Below, one piece after another: positions 1 to 8,552 of a DNA stretch of 17,928 nucleotides. The DNA is from Candidatus Peregrinibacteria bacterium (lineage in GTDB: Bacteria > Patescibacteriota > Gracilibacteria > UBA1369 > LOWO2-01-FULL-3). Made by a program: the position numbers and the translations under genes. Location: positions 1 through 17,928 of the forward strand of contig JACPLZ010000024.1 in NCBI GenBank assembly GCA_016186245.1, in the 5' to 3' direction. The notes under the pieces were generated by a model that saw only the letters and a program-made list of their open reading frames with translations, made no database searches and was not told the DNA's origin. Numbering within the stretch: the first letter of the stretch is position 1; each line of letters starts with the position of its first letter.

Positions 1-1671
1 ACCGTGATAAATTTTTCCGCATATGCCTTTTATAACGATGTCAGCACCGAGCATCCATATTACACGTATATCGCCGTGTTATATGATTCCAACCGGCTGC
101 CGCTCACGGAGAGTTTCCGGCCGGATGACAAATTAACCAAGGCCGATCTCTACACTTTTATTCTAAGCTACAGCGGCGCTCCACTTTCCACAACAGTCGA
201 CCTTCCTTACGAAGATACCGGCAACACAACCGGCTATTCTCCTTACATTCAGACCGCTTTGGATCTCAAGGTAATCACTAAATCGGCATACAACACCAAA
301 TTTGAGCCGGAAAAACAGACGGCAAAAAATAACGCCCTTGAAATCATGTTTAAAACCCTTGGAGTCGGCGTGCCAACAATTTTTGACCGCAACGGATTTT
401 ACTTTACCGACATCGGACCGGGGTCATGGGCGGGACCGTTGGCAAATACAGCTTCCGAATTGGGGATATTGGAGCCGGACAATCCCGCCAAATTTCGTCT
501 GGCTAAAAGGATTACAAGAGCCGAAGCCGCCTATTATTTATATAAAATTTCACAATATTACCCACAGGATCAGACGATTACAATAGATATCAACACATCT
601 GGAAACAACGGCTATTCGACAACTGAAAACAAATTGATAGACAACCTGAGTTTTGGCACACTCCTCGATGTCTGGAGCAGCATTAAAGATAAATATTTGC
701 TGCAGGAAGAAGTCAATGACCAAAAACTGATTTTTGGAGCCATTAAAGGAATGGTTGGAGAATTGAGCGACAAATACACTGTTTTTCAGGAACCGGATGA
801 AAAAATAGCTCTTACCGCATCATTATCAAGTGAATATGAAGGAATAGGAATTGTAATCGAAATGATTGATGGAAAAGTTACAATCGTTGCGCCGATTAAA
901 GATTCACCGGCGGAGAAAGCGGGGATAAAAGCAAACGATGTTATTAAAGCCGTTGATGGAGACGACATAGAAGGCCTGACGCTCGAATCGGTTTCCAACA
1001 AAGTCAAGGGCGCTTCCGGTTCATCCGTAAAAATAAAAATAATTCGCGGGACCGGCGAGCTGGAATTTTCCGTTACGCGGGATTTCATTTTGTTAAAAAC
1101 GGTAGAATCGGAAACATTGGCAAATAATATCGCCTACATCAACATAAAAAGTTTCGCCCAAAACACTTATATTGAATTTATGGACGCGGCCAAAAGCCTG
1201 AAAGCAAAAAATCCAAAAGGATTCATAGTGGATGTTAGAAATAATCCGGGCGGATTTCTCGACGTTGCCGTAAATGTCAGCAATGCATTTGTTGGCGAAA
1301 ACAAGACCATTGTAAGTCTTGAATACGCCGACGGCAGCAAGGAGGAATACAAAAGCAACAGCGCAGGTCTGCTCAAAGATGATAAAATTGTAGTTTTAGT
1401 GAATGAAGGCACAGCATCCGCCGCGGAGATACTGGCAGGTGCATTACAGGATTTGAATCAGGCCACAATTATCGGCACGAAAACTTTTGGCAAGGGAAGC
1501 GCACAGGAATTGAAGGAATATAAAGATAATTCTTTATTCAAATACACAGTCTCCAACTGGCTCACACCAAACGGACACAACATCAACGGCACAGGAATCA
1601 CACCTGACAAAACGGTTCAAAATCCAAACGGCACGGATGTACAATTGGAAGCTGCAAAAGGAGAATTCTAA
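1..1671 (+). CDS. SLH-repeat C-terminal processing protease (S41 family), 5' truncated by window edge
   Basis: This is a serine protease of the CtpA/Tsp type, expected outside the membrane, where it trims or degrades envelope proteins. Numbering from the GTG at base 4, three S-layer-homology-like repeats span about 8-57, 66-118 and 130-182, each with the aromatic/DI...YI...LG pattern. A helical Ctp segment follows (about 215-260), then a PDZ domain (about 272-362), then the catalytic region. Ser472 in GTASAAE and Lys497 in FGKGSAQ form the Ser-Lys dyad, 25 residues apart as in characterised Ctp enzymes. No signal peptide is visible and the reading frame is open to base 1, so the true start lies upstream. 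The SLH repeats suggest attachment to the cell wall or S-layer (family knowledge). The gene is convergent with the VirB4-like gene; only a palindromic repeat separates their stops. Confidence 0.93.
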   Translation, partial: TVINFSAYAFYNDVSTEHPYYTYIAVLYDSNRLPLTESFRPDDKLTKADLYTFILSYSGAPLSTTVDLPYEDTGNTTGYSPYIQTALDLKVITKSAYNTKFEPEKQTAKNNALEIMFKTLGVGVPTIFDRNGFYFTDIGPGSWAGPLANTASELGILEPDNPAKFRLAKRITRAEAAYYLYKISQYYPQDQTITIDINTSGNNGYSTTENKLIDNLSFGTLLDVWSSIKDKYLLQEEVNDQKLIFGAIKGMVGELSDKYTVFQEPDEKIALTASLSSEYEGIGIVIEMIDGKVTIVAPIKDSPAEKAGIKANDVIKAVDGDDIEGLTLESVSNKVKGASGSSVKIKIIRGTGELEFSVTRDFILLKTVESETLANNIAYINIKSFAQNTYIEFMDAAKSLKAKNPKGFIVDVRNNPGGFLDVAVNVSNAFVGENKTIVSLEYADGSKEEYKSNSAGLLKDDKIVVLVNEGTASAAEILAGALQDLNQATIIGTKTFGKGSAQELKEYKDNSLFKYTVSNWLTPNGHNINGTGITPDKTVQNPNGTDVQLEAAKGEF

Positions 1672-1673
1672 CA

Positions 1674-1700
1674 GTCATGGTTCGACAGGCTCACCATAAC
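1674..1700. repeat. Palindromic repeat family A, copy 1
   Basis: A 27-nt unit lies between the stops of two convergent genes. Arms GTCATGGT and ACCATAAC form an 8-bp stem with one C-A mismatch around an 11-nt loop. Read on the minus strand it matches the copies at 8486 and 14702 except for one or two bases. It could act as a bidirectional 3' end hairpin, but no T-tract follows on either strand. Confidence 0.8.
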
Positions 1701-1703
1701 AAC

Positions 1704-3977
1704 TCACACTTGCTTTCCCTCAATCTCCCTCGCCCTCAAAATTTCCTCAGGATTTGTTGTGATAATTTTATCCTCCGTATAAGAAGCAACAACCTGGATC
1801 GCCACATGTTTCATTCCGGCAAAAAATAATCCCTGCCCGACTCCGCTGTTCAACAAAACATATTTCTCACCTTCGGTAAGATTGAAAATCTGCGCCAGAA
1901 TATCCACAGCCGACGGCGCCTGCTTCAACAATAATTGCATTGATGAATTGGTAATAATTGGCTTGCCATAATCACTTCTGATAAAATCTTCCACATCCTG
2001 CGTAATAGTCGTAACTCCCAAATAATATTTTCGCGCCCTCTTCACAAGTCCGTACAAAAACCTGGCGCTATCCTCATGCTGCATCATCGTCCAGGCCTCA
2101 TCAATCACCAAAATCCTTTTTTTCAGCTGGCTGCGCACCCTGCTCCATATGTAATTCAAAATAATATACATCGCAATCGGCCTAAGCTCATCCTCCAAAT
2201 CTCTAATGCAAAAAACCATCATGCCTCCCGCAAGATCCACATTTGTCGCCTTGTTAAAAATTCCAGAATAAGTTCCTTCGGTATATTTCGACAATCTCTG
2301 CACCAGACTCGTAGCGCCTTCCATGGCGCTCAAAACCTGATGTAAATCCTGCATTGTCGGCGGCTCAAATTTCGACGGATCCACCTGGTCCATCGTAATC
2401 CCCTTTAAAGCATAAGTATCGATCAGCGCCTTATCCAAAATACTTTCCTCTTCCGGCGTAATACTTCCCAGCATAAGTTTCATCAAACCATGCAGATTTA
2501 TAATCGCCGACCTCAAAAGATCACCAGGCTGATTGTCCTCGCCTTCCAGCGGCGCCGGCAAATCAAAAGGATTTATTCTTCGATCGCTGTTAAGACTCAA
2601 ACGCAAATATGTCCCGGCGACAGTATTGGCTAGAGCTTCATATTCATTTTCCGGATCAATCACAATCACGTCTGTACCCATCATCATCATACGCAAAATC
2701 TCCAGTTTCACCGCATAGGATTTACCGGCTCCGGACTTTGCAAAAACCACACTGTTGGCATTTTCCAGGGCAAACCGGTCAAAAATTACCAGACTGTCAT
2801 TATGCCTGTTTATTCCATACAAAATACCTTTATCGGAAGTCAGGTCCGAAGAAGTAAACGGAAAAGTCGTAGACAACGGGCCGGTATTCATATTGCGGAT
2901 AACATACAGCTCATCCAGACACATCGGCAGACAGGAATTAAAACCATGTTCAGCCTGAAGCTGGGTACGTTTTGTCATAATCAATTTGCCGGCAAGCAGG
3001 CTCTCCAATTGTTTTGCAGTCCTCTCCAGTTTTTTACGGCTGTCAGAATACAAAGTAAAATACAAAGCAAACTGGAAAAATTTCTCCTGGCCGCGCTGGA
3101 TTTCCGTGCGAAGCTGCTCCGCATCCTGCAAAGCTGTTTCCAGAGCCGGATCGCGCACCTGCCCTTTTTCCGCCAAAATTCTCATGCTCGACTGCATCTG
3201 GGCCACTTTTTTCTTCAGACTGTTCATAATATCCGCCGAACTGATCGGATAAATATACTGGGAAATATCCATCGTAACATCAAAATTGATTACCGGCGCA
3301 AGCCAGTTGGCATTGAGATATCGCGGATAGGCAAATACATAAAATGACTGCACATAAAATCCATCCAGCCTCAATTTGTCATACATAACATCCATCGATG
3401 CCGGAGCAATCAGGTCTTTTACGGCAACAAGCCCTTCCTGATAAATCTGCTCGGCTTCCAGATATTTATTTTTTTCTTCAGAAGAAATTTTTTCATCCGT
3501 ACTGTTAACCTTGTTAACAGTGTCCTGATGCTGTTTGGCACGGAATGAGAAAAATGATTTCACTCTGTCCAACAGCGAATTTTTTTCGGCTGCCTTGTGG
3601 GCAGCCTCGATTTTATCAGACTCCTGTTGTTTTTTTCTGCGGGAATCCAGCTGATCCACGGACATCTTTTTTCCCGTTTTCGGATCATAACCGGCCTCAA
3701 TCATCCGTTTAGCGGCTGCGGTCTCATGTTTTTTTACAACTTCCAATGACGGAGTTACAGATATTGTCGAAGACGGATCAAGTCCCAGATCGGTAAGGGA
3801 AGGCTTTTCCGCTCTGAAAGAAGTCAAAACTCCTCCAATATCTCGCGACTCACCCGCCATGTCAGCTCCCACAATCTTGCCAGTTGGAGCTTTATTGGCA
3901 TCTTCAAGCCATTCAGGAACTACACCTGTACGACTTTCATCTTTGGAAAAAATATTTTTTGTTTTTGCTGAAAACAT
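1704..3977 (-). CDS. VirB4/TraC-like type IV secretion ATPase
   Basis: This is an AAA+ motor ATPase of the VirB4/TraC/CagE family, which energises conjugation-type secretion systems from the inner face of the membrane. It has 757 residues. Residues 1-175 are a charged, low-complexity, probably disordered extension. About 190-355 resembles the VirB4 N-terminal domain and contains a coiled-coil-like stretch near 250-295. The C-terminal P-loop domain has Walker A FAKSGAGKS (Lys419) and Walker B RILVIDEAW (Asp626, Glu627), followed by a sensor-like ITQD segment. No other secretion gene (VirB6, VirB8, VirD4, pilin) lies in the window, so the partner machinery must be elsewhere or be reduced. A -35/-10 pair sits directly upstream with only 6 nt before ATG, predicting a leaderless mRNA. 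A DNA-translocating HerA-like role is a less likely alternative. Confidence 0.9.
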   Translation of the reverse strand: MFSAKTKNIFSKDESRTGVVPEWLEDANKAPTGKIVGADMAGESRDIGGVLTSFRAEKPSLTDLGLDPSSTISVTPSLEVVKKHETAAAKRMIEAGYDPKTGKKMSVDQLDSRRKKQQESDKIEAAHKAAEKNSLLDRVKSFFSFRAKQHQDTVNKVNSTDEKISSEEKNKYLEAEQIYQEGLVAVKDLIAPASMDVMYDKLRLDGFYVQSFYVFAYPRYLNANWLAPVINFDVTMDISQYIYPISSADIMNSLKKKVAQMQSSMRILAEKGQVRDPALETALQDAEQLRTEIQRGQEKFFQFALYFTLYSDSRKKLERTAKQLESLLAGKLIMTKRTQLQAEHGFNSCLPMCLDELYVIRNMNTGPLSTTFPFTSSDLTSDKGILYGINRHNDSLVIFDRFALENANSVVFAKSGAGKSYAVKLEILRMMMMGTDVIVIDPENEYEALANTVAGTYLRLSLNSDRRINPFDLPAPLEGEDNQPGDLLRSAIINLHGLMKLMLGSITPEEESILDKALIDTYALKGITMDQVDPSKFEPPTMQDLHQVLSAMEGATSLVQRLSKYTEGTYSGIFNKATNVDLAGGMMVFCIRDLEDELRPIAMYIILNYIWSRVRSQLKKRILVIDEAWTMMQHEDSARFLYGLVKRARKYYLGVTTITQDVEDFIRSDYGKPIITNSSMQLLLKQAPSAVDILAQIFNLTEGEKYVLLNSGVGQGLFFAGMKHVAIQVVASYTEDKIITTNPEEILRAREIEGKQV

Positions 3978-3983
3978 CCCAAC

Positions 3984-4012
3984 ATTCTATCAGAAAAAGG
4001 CTGTTTTTGCAA
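3984..4012 (-). promoter_or_regulatory. Promoter of the VirB4-like gene, predicted leaderless
   Basis: On the minus strand TTGCAA (4007-4012), a 17-nt spacer and TAGAAT (3984-3989) form a good sigma-70-type promoter. Only 6 nt separate the -10 box from the ATG at 3977, so the start site should coincide with the A of ATG. There is no Shine-Dalgarno sequence. Confidence 0.6.
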
Positions 4013-4014
4013 CA

Positions 4015-4045
4015 GACACGAAGCGAACGCAGTGAGCGAAGTGTC
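4015..4045. repeat. Single palindromic unit with GACAC/GTGTC ends
   Basis: A 31-nt element in the divergent virB4-like/gyrA spacer starts GACACGAAGCG and ends GAGCGAAGTGTC. The outer 5 bp pair perfectly; the inner part is rich in GCGAA motifs and pairs poorly. A C/T-rich stretch follows, as after the hairpin at 17898. It is the only copy in this window. It may be another member of the dispersed repeat set. Confidence 0.5.
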
Positions 4046-4113
4046 CTATCTCCTTCTCACTCCCCTCTTTCCCATTCCACATCACCTTTCCCTTCTCCTG
4101 TCAACCATATTCA

Positions 4114-4142
4114 TTCTTCAAAAAATAAAATTATGCTAATAT
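4114..4142 (+). promoter_or_regulatory. Candidate gyrA promoter (extended -10)
   Basis: TAATAT at 4137-4142 is preceded by TGC, an extended -10 arrangement. A weak -35 (TTCTTC, 4114-4119) lies 17 nt upstream. The start site would fall near 4149, about 22 nt before the TTG start. No Shine-Dalgarno sequence is visible between them. Confidence 0.4.
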
Positions 4143-4170
4143 TGGCCACAGCAAATTTAACCGCACCACT

Positions 4171-6786
4171 TTGCCAAAAAAGAAAAAACAGACGAAGAAA
4201 GACAGCAAAAAAAAACTCAACAGGAATGATAAATCTAAAAATTTAGAGCTTTTTCAGGAGGACGACAAAGAACAAGAGCAGCCGGTGAATCCGGACCACC
4301 GTAATGTCCTCCATCGCAACATTTCCGATGAAATGGAAAATTCCTATCTGGAGTATGCCATGAGCGTCATCGTTGCGCGCGCACTGCCAGACGTACGTGA
4401 CGGACTTAAACCTGTCCATCGCCGCATTCTTTATGCCATGAACGAACTGGGTCTACGTTCCAGCGGGTCATTCCGCAAATCCGCAGCTATCGTCGGTGAA
4501 GTGCTGGCCAAATATCACCCGCACGGAGATGCCGCCGTTTATGACTCCATGGTGAGAATGGCACAGGATTTCAGTATGCGTTATGAGCTTGTCCGCGGTC
4601 AGGGAAATTTCGGCTCCATTGATGGAGACAACCCAGCCGCACACCGCTACACCGAAGCAAAAATGGAAAAAATTACCGACGAAATGCTTGCCGATATCGA
4701 CAAAGAAACAGTCGAATGGCGTGATAATTATGACGGCAGATTCAAGGAACCGGTGGTACTTCCAGCGCGGCTTCCCCAGCTCCTCCTCAACGGTTCAACC
4801 GGTATCGCCGTAGGCATGGCCACTTCCATTCCTCCACACAATCTTGGGGAATGTGTTGATGCTTTGATCCATCTTTCCAAAAATCCGGAAGCTACAATCG
4901 AAGATCTCATGCAATTTATAAAAGGACCCGATTTTCCAACCGGAGGAATCATTTATAATATCGAAGACATCAAACAAGCTTACACCACAGGTCGCGGAGG
5001 CATGATCGTCCGGGCAAAGACAGAAATAGTTGAAAAAAAAGGCGGAAAATTCGACATTCTGGTTACTGAAATCCCCTACCAGGTCAACAAGGCAAATTTG
5101 ATCACAAAAATCGCCGAGCTCGTCCGCGATAAAAAAATCCAGGGCATCACCGATATCCGCGACGAATCCAACAAAGATGGCATCCGTATTGTGATTGAGC
5201 TCAAAAGAGAAAGTTACCCGAAAAAAATTCTCAATCAATTATTCAAGCTCACCACTCTGCAAAGCGCATTTAATATGAACATGATCGCGCTGGTCGATGA
5301 AATCCAGCCGCATCTGCTCGACCTTAAACAGGTACTCGAATACTTTATCGTTCACCGCAAAGAAGTCATCACACGTCGCACCAGGTATGAACTCAACGTA
5401 GCAAAAGCGCGGGCCCACATTTTGGAAGGTTTAAAAATCGCCATCGACAACATTGATGCGGTAATAATCACCATCAAAAAATCGGCCACAAAGGAAGAAG
5501 CTTTGACAGCTTTGATAAAAAAATTCAAACTGACAGAATTGCAGGGACAAGCCATTCTCGAAATGCGCCTGCAGACTCTTGCCGGTCTTGAAAGAAAGAA
5601 AATAGAAGAAGAACTGAAGGAAAAACTGGAACTGATTAAAGAACTCGAAGCCATTCTGAAAAGTACGCAAAAAATTCTCAAAATCATGCAGGATGAATTG
5701 ACTGAGATCAGGGAAAAATACACCGACGAACGCAGGACGACAGTCGTACCGACAGCCATCAATGCAATTTCCCAAAAAGACACCATCCCAAATGAACCGG
5801 TAATTGTATTGCTGACCCGCGAAAATTACATCAAGCGCGTGCCGGCAACCACTTTCCGCACACAAAAACGCGGAGGAAAAGGTATCATCGGCGGAACCAC
5901 CAAAGAGGAAGATGAAATTAAATTGATCCAGTATACTTTCAATCACGACGAGCTTCTTTTCTTCACAAACAAAGGCCGTGTTTTCAGGCTTCCAGCCTAT
6001 GAAATCCCGGCAGCATCGCGCCAGGCAAAAGGTCAGGCCATTGTAAATCTGCTGCAACTGCAGGACGGTGAAATCGTTACGGCAATCAAAGAAACCGGTG
6101 AAAAATTCACCGGCAAATATCTGTTTATGGCTACACGCAAAGGCACCATCAAAAAGACACCTGTGGAAGATTTTAAAAATGTGCGCAAAAGCGGTCTGAT
6201 CGCGATCAAATTAAGACCGGAGGACTCCCTCGAATGGGTCCGCGAAACCAGCCCTAACGACGAGGTAATCATCGTAAGCAGGGAAGGAAAAGGCATCCGC
6301 TTCAATGAAAAAGACGCCCGCCCGATGGGACGCGCATCCATCGGAGTCCGCGGCATCAGGCTGAAATCAGGCGATCATGTCGTAGAAATGGACACCGTAA
6401 AAGACCCTGAAAAAACCGAACTTCTTGTCGTCATGGAAAACGGCCTTGGAAAAATGACCAAAGTTCAGGATTATCGCATGCAAACCCGCGGAGGCACTGG
6501 CGTTAAAACAGCAAGCCTCACCAGCAAGACAGGAAAAATCATCGGCGCAAAAGCACTAACCAGCGATCTCGATGCCGACTTGATTATGATCTCCAAATCC
6601 GGACAGGTAATCCGTCTGCATTGCAAACAGATTCCTTCACAGGGCAGAGCGACACAGGGCGTTTATCTCATGCGCATGAGACCGAACGATAAAGTTGCTT
6701 CAATTTCTCTCATTCATCATATCGAAGAACAGGATATTCCAGTCCCGGAAGAAAATCAGACGCAGGAAGAGATTTTGGTTGCATGA
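4171..6786 (+). CDS. gyrA: DNA gyrase subunit A
   Basis: GyrA is the breakage-reunion subunit of gyrase; with GyrB it introduces negative supercoils using ATP. The protein has 871 residues, close to the 875 of E. coli. A Lys/Glu-rich N-terminal extension of about 38 residues precedes the conserved core. The quinolone-determining region reads HPHGDAAVYDSMVRMAQ, and the catalytic tyrosine is Tyr160 in HRYTE. The C-terminal beta-pinwheel carries the GyrA box QKRGGKG (565-571), which separates GyrA from ParC. The position matching E. coli Ser83 is Ala121; Asp87 is kept. The start is TTG, because no ATG occurs in frame before Met in DEMENS (about 4333), which would remove the usual N-terminal residues. 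The gene probably heads an operon with the next two genes (24-nt and 2-nt gaps). Confidence 0.98.
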   Translation: MPKKKKQTKKDSKKKLNRNDKSKNLELFQEDDKEQEQPVNPDHRNVLHRNISDEMENSYLEYAMSVIVARALPDVRDGLKPVHRRILYAMNELGLRSSGSFRKSAAIVGEVLAKYHPHGDAAVYDSMVRMAQDFSMRYELVRGQGNFGSIDGDNPAAHRYTEAKMEKITDEMLADIDKETVEWRDNYDGRFKEPVVLPARLPQLLLNGSTGIAVGMATSIPPHNLGECVDALIHLSKNPEATIEDLMQFIKGPDFPTGGIIYNIEDIKQAYTTGRGGMIVRAKTEIVEKKGGKFDILVTEIPYQVNKANLITKIAELVRDKKIQGITDIRDESNKDGIRIVIELKRESYPKKILNQLFKLTTLQSAFNMNMIALVDEIQPHLLDLKQVLEYFIVHRKEVITRRTRYELNVAKARAHILEGLKIAIDNIDAVIITIKKSATKEEALTALIKKFKLTELQGQAILEMRLQTLAGLERKKIEEELKEKLELIKELEAILKSTQKILKIMQDELTEIREKYTDERRTTVVPTAINAISQKDTIPNEPVIVLLTRENYIKRVPATTFRTQKRGGKGIIGGTTKEEDEIKLIQYTFNHDELLFFTNKGRVFRLPAYEIPAASRQAKGQAIVNLLQLQDGEIVTAIKETGEKFTGKYLFMATRKGTIKKTPVEDFKNVRKSGLIAIKLRPEDSLEWVRETSPNDEVIIVSREGKGIRFNEKDARPMGRASIGVRGIRLKSGDHVVEMDTVKDPEKTELLVVMENGLGKMTKVQDYRMQTRGGTGVKTASLTSKTGKIIGAKALTSDLDADLIMISKSGQVIRLHCKQIPSQGRATQGVYLMRMRPNDKVASISLIHHIEEQDIPVPEENQTQEEILVA

Positions 6787-6810
6787 CGACCTCATGATTG
6801 ATTTAAAAAT

Positions 6811-8040
6811 ATGAATCATCCCGCTGCAATTTTAAAAAGTCTTTTATTCGCAATCTTTTTTTTAGTTTCCACTTCAGCTGCCTTTGCTTTCACCGGCGAC
6901 ATATCCATCGATACAAAGGACATAGTCATCACTCCAGCCAATATTCTGGAAGGACAAAAGACAAGAATTTACGCGACTGCGGCCAACCAAAGCGCCCAGG
7001 ACCTCCTTGGAGTGGTAAGATTTTTTGACAACGGCCGGCAAATCGGCGCCGACCAGCCAATTTCCATTTTTACCGGAAAAACCGATGGCGTATTCATCGA
7101 CTGGATTCCAAATATTGCCGGCGATCATATCATCATTGTAAAGATTTTCCCCTGGGAACCGGACATGGACAATCCGGACAACAACAGCATTGAAACAACA
7201 ATTTATGTCGGACAGGACACCGATCATGATGGCATAACCAACGCAAACGATAATGATGACGACAATGATGGAGTCAATGATACCGAAGATCATTTTCCGC
7301 TGAACGCAGCCGAGCAGTTAGACACTGACGGTGATGGAAAAGGAAATAACAGCGATACAGATGATGATAATGATGATGTGCCTGACACCCATGATGACAT
7401 GCCTTTGGACCCAAATGAAACAATCGACACTGACAACGACGGTATTGGAAATATTGCCGATCTGGACGATGACGGCGATGGTATTGACGACACAATTGAA
7501 GAAAAAAACGGCACCAATCCAATAAAAGAGGACACAGATGATGATGGCGTCAATGACAGTCATGATGCCTTCCCTCTTGATCCATTGGAAACACTCGACA
7601 CTGATAAAGACAATATCGGCAACAACGCAGACACTGATGATGACAATGATAAAATACCGGATCAGGAAGATGCCTTCCCTTTGAATAAAGGACCAGTGAT
7701 TGCACTTTCCTATGAAGATTTTTCTGTCGATCTCCTTGATAAACAAAATTTTGATGCTTCACCTTCCTACGATGAAGATGGGAAAATTGTCAATTACACC
7801 TGGAAAATTGACGGTAAAAAATTTGACGGGGCGGATATTGATTACACTTTCGATAAAAATGGGAATTACGATGGACAACTTACGATTACTGACAACAGCG
7901 GCGAATCAGTTACCAGGGAGTTTCAGATAAGCGTAACAAATATAAGATATTATCTCCAAATAGGCGCTACCATAATATCACTTCTGCTTGCCTTGATAAT
8001 TTACTTTATGTATATTGCGCGCGATAAAAAGGAGGAATAA
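6811..8040 (+). CDS. Membrane-anchored surface protein with calcium-binding type-3 repeats and a PKD-like domain
   Basis: This is a predicted exported protein of 409 residues whose function I do not recognise. It has a signal peptide (about 1-26, cleavage after AFA) and a CARDB-like beta-sandwich (about 30-135). A very Asp/Asn-rich stretch (about 137-290) holds repeated DTDGDG/DDDNDG loops, as in thrombospondin type-3 repeats that bind calcium. A PKD-like domain follows (about 295-375, with YTWKIDG and LTITDNSG), then one transmembrane helix (about 383-402) and a short RDKKEE tail. The topology suggests the repeats project outside, with the C-terminus in the cytoplasm. It lies between gyrA and rpmE, 24 nt after gyrA, with no clear ribosome binding site. 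Its stop overlaps the region holding the rpmE Shine-Dalgarno. Adhesion or envelope structure is a guess from architecture. Confidence 0.85.
   Translation: MNHPAAILKSLLFAIFFLVSTSAAFAFTGDISIDTKDIVITPANILEGQKTRIYATAANQSAQDLLGVVRFFDNGRQIGADQPISIFTGKTDGVFIDWIPNIAGDHIIIVKIFPWEPDMDNPDNNSIETTIYVGQDTDHDGITNANDNDDDNDGVNDTEDHFPLNAAEQLDTDGDGKGNNSDTDDDNDDVPDTHDDMPLDPNETIDTDNDGIGNIADLDDDGDGIDDTIEEKNGTNPIKEDTDDDGVNDSHDAFPLDPLETLDTDKDNIGNNADTDDDNDKIPDQEDAFPLNKGPVIALSYEDFSVDLLDKQNFDASPSYDEDGKIVNYTWKIDGKKFDGADIDYTFDKNGNYDGQLTITDNSGESVTREFQISVTNIRYYLQIGATIISLLLALIIYFMYIARDKKEE
8029..8036 (+). promoter_or_regulatory. Strong Shine-Dalgarno of rpmE
   Basis: AAGGAGGA lies inside the last codons of the upstream surface-protein gene, with GGAGG ending 7 nt before the rpmE ATG. 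It is the only canonical Shine-Dalgarno I see in the window. It fixes the rpmE start. Confidence 0.75.
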
Positions 8041-8042
8041 TC

Positions 8043-8450
8043 ATGAAAAAAGACATACACCCAACATACCAAATAGTCACTTTCACCTGCGCCTGTGGCG
8101 CAAGCTACATCGCCGGATCTACGATTAAACAGGATTTTAAAACTGAAATCTGTTCGAATTGCCATCCTTTCTACACAGGAAAACAGAAGTTAATTGATAC
8201 ATCGGGACGAGTTGATAAATTTGTAGCCAGGATGAAAAAAGCCCAGGAATTGGCTGAAAAAAAAGTAAAGAAAGTCGATAGAACGGAAACATTGGCTGAA
8301 ACGCCAGCTCCAACAGAAGTCAAAATAGAAGCGGTTAAACCAGCCATTACCAAGAAAAAACCGGCAGCAAAAAAAACGGCCGCAAAAAAGCCCACTGCTA
8401 AAAAATCTCCGGCAAAAACCAAAAAGGCTAAAGCGACGAAAAAGAAGTAG
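8043..8450 (+). CDS. rpmE: Ribosomal protein bL31 with histone H1-like C-terminal tail
   Basis: bL31 is a small protein of the large ribosomal subunit that bridges to the small subunit. Residues 1-72 match the family, with zinc cysteines Cys16, Cys18, Cys37 and Cys40 at the same positions as in E. coli L31. The family is usually about 70 residues; this one has 135. The extra part is a coiled, charged linker (about 72-103) and a tail (104-135) made of repeated KKPAAKK/KKPTAKK-type units, like histone H1 or bacterial Hc1 proteins. The tail could bind rRNA or DNA (inference). Start ATG follows AAGGAGGA at ideal spacing. The gene is 2 nt after the surface-protein gene, so it probably belongs to the gyrA operon. 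Palindromic repeat A lies downstream. Confidence 0.95.
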   Translation: MKKDIHPTYQIVTFTCACGASYIAGSTIKQDFKTEICSNCHPFYTGKQKLIDTSGRVDKFVARMKKAQELAEKKVKKVDRTETLAETPAPTEVKIEAVKPAITKKKPAAKKTAAKKPTAKKSPAKTKKAKATKKK

Positions 8451-8455
8451 ATAAA

Positions 8456-8512
8456 CGTGTCATCCTTGTCATGGTGAGCCGCCTTGTCATGGTGAGCCTG
8501 TCGAACCATGAT
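8456..8512. repeat. Palindromic repeat family A, copy 2, with partial tandem duplication
   Basis: The full unit is at 8486-8512 with arms GTCATGGT and ACCATGAT around an 11-nt loop (one end mismatch). A partial copy (TTGTCATGGTGAGCC, 8467-8481 region) precedes it, giving a direct repeat with an 18-nt period. CGTGTCATCCT at 8456-8466 also occurs at 17884-17894. The block fills the gap between rpmE and the aroC promoter. Confidence 0.8.
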
Positions 8513-8540
8513 TAGCAGTGCGCAATTTTTAGAAATATTG

Positions 8541-8546
8541 TATACT
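8541..8546 (+). promoter_or_regulatory. -10 box of aroC, predicted leaderless
   Basis: TATACT lies exactly 6 nt before the aroC ATG at 8553, the same spacing as in the VirB4-like gene. No good -35 hexamer is seen at 16-18 nt, so the promoter is less certain than the -10. Confidence 0.45.
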
Positions 8547-8552
8547 TCAGCC

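Noticed and set aside
4728..6356. Long antisense reading frames within gyrA and similar shadows in other genes
   Set aside because: They mirror codon bias of strongly conserved genes and have no recognisable motifs, promoters or spacing of their own.
8508..8552. Upstream ATG of aroC adding 15 residues
   Set aside because: The ATG lies in palindromic repeat A, the added residues are not conserved, and the -10 box would fall inside the coding region.
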